From positions 45,342 through 109,341 of the forward strand of contig NZ_MRCE01000019.1 in NCBI RefSeq assembly GCF_001904725.1: a stretch of 64,000 bases of DNA, read 5' to 3'. Positions 58,419-64,000 of this stretch are shown here, piece by piece. Every line of letters starts with the position of its first letter. Within the stretch, counting starts at the first letter, position 1. The position numbers were made by a program, and so were the translations under genes. Below the pieces are notes generated by a model, which did no database searches, had not been told where the DNA came from, and saw nothing but the letters and a program-made list of their open reading frames with translations. The DNA comes from Phormidium ambiguum IAM M-71 (GTDB taxonomy: Bacteria; Cyanobacteriota; Cyanobacteriia; Cyanobacteriales; Aerosakkonemataceae).

Positions 58419-59017
58419 AATTAGATTTTCCTCGTATTGGCTCAGCTTAGAAGGCATGAGGAAATCAATGATTTGTGTTTATTATTCATAAATTTTAGTT
58501 TAATTCAGGGAACTTCATGAGGTGCAAAGAATACCGATTGTCATAGCATTTTGCTAAAATTTGCTTTCGTACTCTGATTTTTACCGAGCTTTTTTGGTGG
58601 ATTGCCTGTGTAATTACTACTCTGGAAATCTCACCGGAAAATTTGCGATCGGACCACCTTGTTGTTTTGGCAAATTCATGATTTTTCTAATTTTCCACAT
58701 AATTTTTAACATTTCTGCTAGGATAGTCCCTGAATATCAACCCAAAACTAAATATTTTCCTTTCTTCCTGTAGGCACCCAAGTTCCTACTTCTGCAAAAT
58801 CCAGTTTATACCTTTTTTTCCTCCTGAAAACAGGTTACTTACACTAAATAACTCTAAAATTTTAGAGTTGTTGTTTCATCAGTACCTACTTGAGTTACAA
58901 ATGCAGATCTATTTCGGTAGGATGATGTAAAGTCCATCCTCAGTAATAAAAAATATTACTAAAGATGATTGACAAAAAAAATAATTGCCGGAAATTACTG
59001 TGAAAACTTCCTTTACT
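58419..59017. other. 0.6-kb divergent intergenic region with a 20-bp perfect palindrome
   Basis: No convincing coding sequence; a 70-residue reading frame at 58561-58773 lacks a ribosome binding site and domain character. AACTCTAAAA-TTTTAGAGTT at 58850-58869 is a perfect palindrome about 150 bp upstream of the receiver-kinase gene, a possible operator. The region must hold promoters for both the cyclase-TIR-AAA gene and the kinase gene. Confidence 0.45.
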
Positions 59018-60169
59018 ATGAATCATTTTTTGTCCTCTAAGTCTGTAAGCAAAGATCGAATTTTGGTTGTCGATGATTCCCCTGATAATGTGTTTCTCAT
59101 TCAAGCTATTTTGGAAGAAGAAGGCTATCAAGTTATTACAGCCTCTGATGGTTTTTCTGCATTAGAAATTATTCAAGAATCACCACCGGATTTATTGTTG
59201 TTAGATGTGATGATGCCTGGTATGGATGGTTTTGAAGTTACTCAAAGAGTACGCCAAACCACAAATTTACCATTCATGCCGATTTTGCTGATCACTGCTT
59301 ACGATCATCTTAGTGTAGCTAAAGGATTAGACAATGGTGCTGATGATTTTATCCATAAACCTGTAGAAGTGGATGAATTATTAGCTAGAGTACGTAGCCT
59401 TCTGCGATTAAAACATAGTATAAATGAACGAGATGCGATCGCTCGTCAGAGAGAAGATTTTGTCTCCCGTCTCACCCATGACTTACGAACACCTTTAATT
59501 GCTGCCGATCGAATGCTAGTTTTAATTCGTCAAGGAGCATTAGGCGAAATCCCAGAAGGAATTCTAGAAGTACTAGATACGATGATTCGTAGCAATAACA
59601 ACCTTCTAGAAATGGTCAACACATTACTTGAAGTATATCGTTATGAAGCCGGGAGAAAAACACTCAATTTCACTCAAGTCGATTTAACAGAAATCCTCAA
59701 AGAAGTAATACAAGAATTGCAACCTTTAGCTAAGGAAAAAAATTTGTGCTTAAATCTTAATTTAAGCAAATCAACAGCAATTTCATCAAATGAAAAAGTT
59801 AGCGTTGAAGGCGATCGTTTAGAATTACATCGAGTTTTTGTTAACCTAGTTGGCAATGCCATTAAGTTTACCGAAGCTGGAGCGATAGAAGTGCGCCTAA
59901 GCACTCGAAATGATAACAAAAGTAATTCTAAGCCTTCAATTATAATAGAAGTTGAAGACACTGGGCCAGGAATTTCCCCAGAAGATCAAACTAAATTATT
60001 TGAAAGATTTCGCCAAGGTAAACATAAACAAGCTGGTAGCGGATTAGGTTTACATCTTTCGCACCGCATTGTTGAAACGCACCAAGGCACTATTAACGTT
60101 AAATCAGAACTAGGTAAAGGTAGTTGTTTCACTGTCAATTTACCAGTAAAACTATCTCACAATTCCTAA
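59018..60169 (+). CDS. Receiver-histidine kinase hybrid
   Basis: 383 residues from the ATG at 59018; an in-frame GTG (59000) and TTG (58985) would extend it but neither has a better ribosome binding site. The N-terminal receiver (about 12-130) has VDDSPDN, the phospho-acceptor in LLLLDVMMPGMDGFE, Thr in LITAYD and Lys in IHKPVE. HisKA has RLTHDLRTPLIAADRML (about 165), and HATPase_c has NLVGNAIKFT, DTGPGISPED and GSGLGLHLSHRIV. It is soluble, and no partner is encoded next to it. This short REC-kinase layout is common in cyanobacteria; the signal and targets are unknown. Confidence 0.92.
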   Translation: MNHFLSSKSVSKDRILVVDDSPDNVFLIQAILEEEGYQVITASDGFSALEIIQESPPDLLLLDVMMPGMDGFEVTQRVRQTTNLPFMPILLITAYDHLSVAKGLDNGADDFIHKPVEVDELLARVRSLLRLKHSINERDAIARQREDFVSRLTHDLRTPLIAADRMLVLIRQGALGEIPEGILEVLDTMIRSNNNLLEMVNTLLEVYRYEAGRKTLNFTQVDLTEILKEVIQELQPLAKEKNLCLNLNLSKSTAISSNEKVSVEGDRLELHRVFVNLVGNAIKFTEAGAIEVRLSTRNDNKSNSKPSIIIEVEDTGPGISPEDQTKLFERFRQGKHKQAGSGLGLHLSHRIVETHQGTINVKSELGKGSCFTVNLPVKLSHNS

Positions 60170-60197
60170 ACTTTATTAATTGTGTTTCAATATTAAA

Positions 60198-60237
60198 CAA
60201 CCAAGAATTACTTTTTTCGGTAATTAATTCTTGGTTG
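60198..60237. terminator. Strong hairpin between kinase and aldehyde dehydrogenase genes
   Basis: CAACCAAGAATTA (60198-60210) pairs perfectly with TAATTCTTGGTTG (60225-60237) around a 14-nt T-rich loop. It lies 28 bp after the kinase stop and 40 bp before the next ATG. There is no trailing T-tract on the plus strand, so termination is possible but not certain. Confidence 0.5.
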
Positions 60238-60277
60238 TCATGATTTACAATATTATTGTACCTGGAGTAGAACTCAA

Positions 60278-61657
60278 ATGATTGCTCAAGAATTAGCAGT
60301 ACAGGAAATTCTCCAACAACAACGCAAATTTTTCTCTACCGATCGAACCAAAAATATAGAGTTTCGCTTAACTCAACTAAAAAATTTAAAACAGGCAATT
60401 TTAGATCATAAAGAAGAAATTATTGCTGCTGGCAAAGCTGATTTAAACAAACCAATTTTTGAAAGTTATCTTACGGAAATTGGGACGATCAAAGAAATTG
60501 ATTACGCCATCAAGAATTTGAAAAAATGGAGTAAACCCAAGAAAGTAGCCACGCCTTTAGAGCAATTACCTGGGAAAGCTTTTATTTATCCTGAACCCTT
60601 GGGCGTGGTATTAATTATCGCTCCTTGGAATTATCCTTTTCAACTCACAATTTTGCCTTTAGTAGGGGCGATCGCAGCCGGAAATTGTGCCATAGTAAAA
60701 CCATCAGAAATTTCACAAAACACCTCTCACATTATTGCTAAAATCTTCCAAAAAACCTTCGATCCTGAATATATTGCAGTTGTAGAAGGTGGTGTGGAAA
60801 CTAGCCAAAAACTATTACAACAAAAATTTGACCATATCTTCTTTACAGGTGGTACAGCGATCGGCAAAATAGTCATGGAAGCAGCCGCCAAAAACTTAAC
60901 ACCAGTCACCTTAGAACTAGGCGGCAAAAGCCCTTGCATTATTGATAGTGATATTAACATTGAATACACAGCCCGCAGAATTGCTTGGGGTAAATTCCTT
61001 AATGCTGGACAAACTTGCATCGCTCCCGACTATCTTTTAGTCAATCAAAAAATTAAACAACCCTTGTTAGATAGCATTAAAAATTGCATCCAAGAATTTT
61101 ACGGAGAAGATCCCGAAAAAAGTCCCGATTTTGGGAGAATTATCAATCAAAAACAATTCAATCGGTTAGAAAAATTACTGAACAATGGTAATATTATTAC
61201 TGGCGGAAAAACTAACCCTGATACTTGTTACATTGCCCCCACATTGATTGATAACGTATCTTTAGATGCCCCAATTATGCAAGAAGAAATATTTGGGCCG
61301 ATTCTCCCAATTCTTGAATATAATAACCTCGAAGAAGCAATTTCTATTGTTAATAATCAACCCAAACCTTTAGCCCTTTACTTCTTCTCAAAAAATCAAG
61401 AATATCAACAACAAGTCTTGCAAAAAACTTCCTCTGGCGGCGTTTGTATTAACGATACTATTATGCACATTGGCGTAACAGAATTACCCTTCGGTGGAGT
61501 CGGTAATAGTGGCATAGGTAGCTATCATGGGAAAGCTAGTTTTGATACTTTCTCCCATCAAAAAAGTGTGTTGAAAAAATCCTTTTTAGTAGACATTAAA
61601 GTGCGTTATGCACCTTATTTAGGAAAATTAGACCTAATCAAAAAAATGATGAGTTAA
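60278..61657 (+). CDS. Aldehyde dehydrogenase (class 3 / fatty aldehyde type)
   Basis: 459 residues, the length of class 3 enzymes lacking the N-terminal extension. It oxidises aldehydes to acids with NAD(P)+. Cofactor motifs are PLGVVLIIAPWNYPFQLT (Asn110 region), KPSEISQNTS and the FFTGGTAIGKIVMEAAA loop. The catalytic Glu is in VTLELGGKSPC and the nucleophile Cys in NAGQTCIAPDYLL (about residue 247). EEIFGPILPI completes it. In cyanobacteria this group includes long-chain aldehyde dehydrogenases that divert fatty aldehydes from alkane synthesis. The C-terminal hydrophobic end (VRYAPYLGKLDLIKKMM) fits membrane association. It is a single gene. Confidence 0.92.
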   Translation: MIAQELAVQEILQQQRKFFSTDRTKNIEFRLTQLKNLKQAILDHKEEIIAAGKADLNKPIFESYLTEIGTIKEIDYAIKNLKKWSKPKKVATPLEQLPGKAFIYPEPLGVVLIIAPWNYPFQLTILPLVGAIAAGNCAIVKPSEISQNTSHIIAKIFQKTFDPEYIAVVEGGVETSQKLLQQKFDHIFFTGGTAIGKIVMEAAAKNLTPVTLELGGKSPCIIDSDINIEYTARRIAWGKFLNAGQTCIAPDYLLVNQKIKQPLLDSIKNCIQEFYGEDPEKSPDFGRIINQKQFNRLEKLLNNGNIITGGKTNPDTCYIAPTLIDNVSLDAPIMQEEIFGPILPILEYNNLEEAISIVNNQPKPLALYFFSKNQEYQQQVLQKTSSGGVCINDTIMHIGVTELPFGGVGNSGIGSYHGKASFDTFSHQKSVLKKSFLVDIKVRYAPYLGKLDLIKKMMS

Positions 61658-61714
61658 GGTATGGCGGAGGACGCGGGGACACAAAACTTTCTCTGTCCCC
61701 AGTCCCAGATTTTT

Positions 61715-62308
61715 TCACAATCCGCTGTAACGTTCTTCTGCCCAAGGTTCACCTCGACGGTGATATCCGTTGCGTTCCCAAAAACCCAATTCTTCCTTGT
61801 TTAAAAATTCCAAACCATTAATCCATTTAGCACTTTTCCAAGCGTAAAGATGGGGAACGACTAATCGCAAAGGGCCACCATGTTCTGGGGGTAGAGGTTC
61901 ACCAAATAAAGTATGAGCAAAAAAGTTTTCTTCGCGCCAGAAATCTTCCCTACTAATGTTAGTTGTGTAGCCCCCATAGCAGTGTTCCATGATGTATTTT
62001 GCTTTGGGTTCTACCTCAATATGCTGCATAAAATCTGTGACTTTTATGCCAGTCCACTGTACGTCTAATTTCGACCAACGAGTTACGCAGTGGAAGTCAG
62101 CAGTGAAATTACTTTGCGGCATGGCCATAATATCAGACCAAGTAAATGTTGCCGCTTTTGCTAAACCCCAAACCCGAAATTCCCAATCTTCTGTGCTAAT
62201 TTGGGGCGTATCACCATAAGTTAGTACTGGAAAACCTTTGCTTTCGTACTGACCGGGAGGAATACGATCGCTCATTTCCGGCCCGGGTTTTGTGAAAAAC
62301 TTGCCCAT
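61715..62308 (-). CDS. Sulfite-oxidase-like molybdopterin protein
   Basis: 197 residues from the ATG at 62308; an ATG 42 nt upstream adds a Cys-containing segment unlike the family. It has a single sulfite-oxidase Mo-cofactor domain (YedY/MsrP-like fold without the C-terminal dimerisation domain). The Mo-ligating Cys lies in DFHCVTRWSKLDVQWTG, and HGGPLRLVVPHLYAWKSAKWI is the family's conserved binding block. There is no Tat signal, so it is probably cytoplasmic, and its substrate is unknown. It is convergent with the aldehyde dehydrogenase gene. Confidence 0.88.
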   Translation of the reverse strand: MGKFFTKPGPEMSDRIPPGQYESKGFPVLTYGDTPQISTEDWEFRVWGLAKAATFTWSDIMAMPQSNFTADFHCVTRWSKLDVQWTGIKVTDFMQHIEVEPKAKYIMEHCYGGYTTNISREDFWREENFFAHTLFGEPLPPEHGGPLRLVVPHLYAWKSAKWINGLEFLNKEELGFWERNGYHRRGEPWAEERYSGL

Positions 62309-62468
62309 CTTTAAAATCCGATAACAATTTAGACTTTTCTGTGCTAACACAACAGAAGCAATCTTTTCCTTGTTGTGTCAGCAGTTATAGTTACATTCTG
62401 TAACAGAATCGGTAGCGGGACAGAAAATTGAGCGATCGCTAAAACTACACAAACTTCTAACCCATCTC

Positions 62469-62645
62469 TTAGGATTCTTCTGATTCCTCTTCTTCCTTGG
62501 AAGGATAGACAAACGTAGAACGTCCAGACAAAATAGACTTACCTAAACTCAAAGCTTTTTCAGCTTGCAGTGCTGCTTTGTGTCTCCAAGTCGCTCTACG
62601 TTTGTCGCGTTTTGATTTTGATGTTTTCTTCTTAGGAACCGCCAT
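62469..62645 (-). CDS. rpmF: 50S ribosomal protein L32
   Basis: 58 residues starting [23 protein letters not shown], the canonical L32 N-terminus, so the ATG at 62645 is chosen over one 27 nt upstream. The C-terminal part ([28 protein letters not shown]) is the longer acidic cyanobacterial/plastid version. It lacks the Cys4 zinc ribbon, as usual in this phylum. It is part of the large ribosomal subunit. Confidence 0.96.
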   Translation of the reverse strand: MAVPKKKTSKSKRDKRRATWRHKAALQAEKALSLGKSILSGRSTFVYPSKEEEESEES

Positions 62646-62714
62646 AGTTGTGGATTTGCTATTAGTAGACAACCCTCCTATTGTAGGGCATTAGGACACT
62701 ACGCGATCGCAGTT

Positions 62715-63680
62715 TTACAAACCGCCTTGTCCACCAGTAGTTCCGTTGGTACCGTTAATTCCGGTAGTGCCATTTGTCCCGTTAATTCCGGTAGTGCCAT
62801 TTGTCCCGTTAATTCCGGTAGTGCCATTTGTCCCGTTAATTCCGGTAGTTCCATTCGTACCGTTAATTCCGGTAGTGCCATTTGTCCCGTTAATTCCGGT
62901 AGTTCCATTTGTCCCGTTAATTCCGGTAGTTCCGTTGGTACCGTTGATTCCGGTAGTTCCTAAATCATTAAGCCCAGTTGTTCCATTTGTATTTGTGTTG
63001 TTATTACCGGAATTATTAGGTGACACCGTACCTATACCATTGTTATTTTGTCCAGCAGTATTGCCAGGGACAATATTACCGTTAGGAAGCACTCGTGTAC
63101 TACCGTTATTAGTAACAACCGTGCCATTAGGCAGAACTTGTACACCATTACCTGTGACTACAGTACCGTTGGGAAGTACGCGAACGCCGTTAGGTGCTAT
63201 TTGCCCATTATTGGTAGTGGTTGTAGATGGAGATTGAGCAACATTAATGTTAGGAGAAGCGGGAGTTGCTAATCCGAGAAGCGATCGAGAATTGGGGAAA
63301 TAAGTAGCCAAGCGTTGAATGTTAGGATTATTTGCCCAAGTTTGGCGATCGACACTTAAAGACATAATTGGGACAACTTGACCAGCATTTTCGCCTACAA
63401 CCGCCACTGAAACCCTTCTAGCTGAAGGATTTTGATTAAAAGAACGAGTTAAAACATTTCTCGCCGCTGTTTGCGCCCTACCAAGCAAAGTCTCGTAACT
63501 TTCATTAGGTTGACGATTCAAAGTTACATCAACGCGAGTACCATTGCCATTAGTGCGAACTGTACTTTGAGCTCTAGCAGGAACAGATAAGCTCAAAGTA
63601 GTTCCTAAGCCCGCAAAAGCAAACAGTAGGGGAACTGCAAAACGACAACTCTTAAGCAAAGACTGATTAAACTTCCACAT
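62715..63680 (-). CDS. Secreted collagen-like Gly-X-Y repeat protein
   Basis: 321 residues. A signal peptide (SCRFAVPLLFAFAGLGTTLSLSV, cleavage after ARA-QS) precedes a globular region of about 110 residues (VRTNGNGTRVDVTLNRQP to NSRSLLGLATPAS). Then come three VLPNGTVV-type repeats, an Asn/Gly-rich linker, and eight copies of the nonapeptide GTTGINGTN followed by GTTGGQGGL. The repeat has Gly at every third position, about 27 uninterrupted Gly-X-Y triplets reaching the C-terminus, as in bacterial collagen-like proteins but with Thr, Ile and Asn instead of Pro. It is probably an extracellular or outer-surface protein. The long plus-strand reading frames over it are repeat artefacts. Confidence 0.8.
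   Translation of the reverse strand: MWKFNQSLLKSCRFAVPLLFAFAGLGTTLSLSVPARAQSTVRTNGNGTRVDVTLNRQPNESYETLLGRAQTAARNVLTRSFNQNPSARRVSVAVVGENAGQVVPIMSLSVDRQTWANNPNIQRLATYFPNSRSLLGLATPASPNINVAQSPSTTTTNNGQIAPNGVRVLPNGTVVTGNGVQVLPNGTVVTNNGSTRVLPNGNIVPGNTAGQNNNGIGTVSPNNSGNNNTNTNGTTGLNDLGTTGINGTNGTTGINGTNGTTGINGTNGTTGINGTNGTTGINGTNGTTGINGTNGTTGINGTNGTTGINGTNGTTGGQGGL
62745..62962. repeat. 27-bp tandem repeat, eight copies
   Basis: Eight copies of a 27-bp unit built on GTTAATTCCGGTAGT-GCC-ATTTGTCCC (third-position variants) encode GTTGINGTN. The first and last copies diverge (GTTGGTACC variants) while the central ones are almost identical, as expected for recent unit gain or loss. It is coding, not CRISPR: there are no unique spacers. 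Confidence 0.9.
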
Positions 63681-64000
63681 AATTAACTTAGCTCCTGATT
63701 CCCGATCTGATTTGTACTTATTGCGATCGATCTAAGTTCAGGTTAGCTACCAGCTTTTTAAGATTTATCTGCTGCTTGAAATAGAACTCCCCTAGTCTGA
63801 AGAGAGATTTGGAGCAGGGGAGCAGGGGAGCAGGGGAGCAGGGGAGCAGGGGAGCAGGGGGGCAGGGGGGCAGGGGAGCAGGGGAGCAGGGGAGCAGGGG
63901 GGCAGGGGAGCAGGGGGATAAAGAGAATTTTACCTTCTGTCTTTCTTACCTTCTGCCTTCTGCCTTCTGCCTTCTGCCTTCTGCCTTCTGCCTTCTGCCT
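63681..64000. repeat. GGGGAGCA and CCTTCTG repeat arrays at window end
   Basis: From 63811 to about 63917 there are about 13 near-identical GGGGAGCA/GGGGGGCA units (a continuous G-rich run with G-quadruplex potential). From about 63949 to the window edge there are at least seven CCTTCTG heptamers. The first 130 bp (63681-63810) are the leader of the collagen-like gene. No gene is seen. Confidence 0.85.

Noticed and set aside
58561..58773. 70-residue reading frame in the intergenic region before the receiver-kinase gene
   Set aside because: No ribosome binding site, no recognisable domain, and biased composition typical of AT-rich noncoding sequence.
62745..62962. CRISPR-like regular repeat
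   Set aside because: 27-bp units are contiguous with no spacers and are coding. No cas genes are present in the window.
62746..63237. 163-residue plus-strand repeat reading frame (PLIPVVPFV repeats)
   Set aside because: It is the complement of the Gly-X-Y coding repeat; repeats keep all frames open. The minus-strand frame has a signal peptide and globular domain.

Overview
The window looks like chromosome of a filamentous (Oscillatoriales-like) cyanobacterium. The evidence is frequent GCGATCGC (HIP1) octamers, a photosystem I psaX gene, cyanobacterial families (DUF1574, NatD-type permease, AAA_35/WD40 and multi-GAF proteins, the trifunctional Ser/Thr-kinase/ATPase/histidine kinase), low G+C, and abundant short tandem repeats (CCTTCTG heptamers, GGGGAGCA and GGGGACAA runs) between genes. 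The genus cannot be fixed from the sequence alone. I see no rRNA, tRNA, transposase, prophage or CRISPR array.

Layout. 1-2.9 kb: 3'-truncated ppc (minus). 3.2-8.9 kb: a small membrane protein, then a DUF1574 SGNH-like protein plus an MBOAT acyltransferase, a probable surface-polysaccharide O-acetylation pair. 9.3-10.8 kb: recR and an HD-domain metalloprotein. 11.2-16.6 kb: HTH-TIR-AAA and AAA-GAFx4 signalling ATPases in tandem. 16.9-19.4 kb: an overlapping KefF-like/KefC-like antiporter pair. 19.6-22.2 kb: small protein, response regulator, lipA (with an in-frame repeat insertion) and psaX. 22.3-26 kb: NatD-like permease, serine hydrolase, and a DUF305 protein behind a MerR-type promoter. 26.1-31.8 kb: the giant trifunctional kinase. 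32.4-37.4 kb: heme-oxygenase-like protein, HMA metallochaperone, pentapeptide protein, a decayed receiver domain and a divergent OmpR-type regulator/kinase pair.

37.4-49.0 kb is a nitrogen-scavenging region. fmdA-fmdB (formamidase and zinc ribbon) diverge from a long urease cluster, ureD-ureA-(isonitrile-hydratase-like)-ureB-(Coq4-like)-(hybrid kinase, adenylate cyclase, receiver)-(DUF1349)-ureC. A perfect GTA-N8-TAC NtcA-type box lies in the shared promoter region. ureE, ureF and ureG are not in the window.

49.9-58.4 kb holds a second AAA_35 cluster on the minus strand: a class III cyclase-TIR-AAA fusion followed by two AAA-WD40 proteins. With the pair at 11-16.6 kb this makes five AAA_35 ATPases. 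In both loci a TIR-bearing ATPase sits directly beside ATPases carrying sensor or scaffold modules (GAF or WD40). This is the best candidate for an undescribed system: a TIR effector regulated through paired NLR/STAND-like ATPases, with a nucleotide cyclase fused in one copy.

59-64 kb: receiver-histidine kinase, aldehyde dehydrogenase, sulfite-oxidase-like protein, rpmF and a secreted collagen-like Gly-X-Y repeat protein, ending in G-rich and heptamer repeats.
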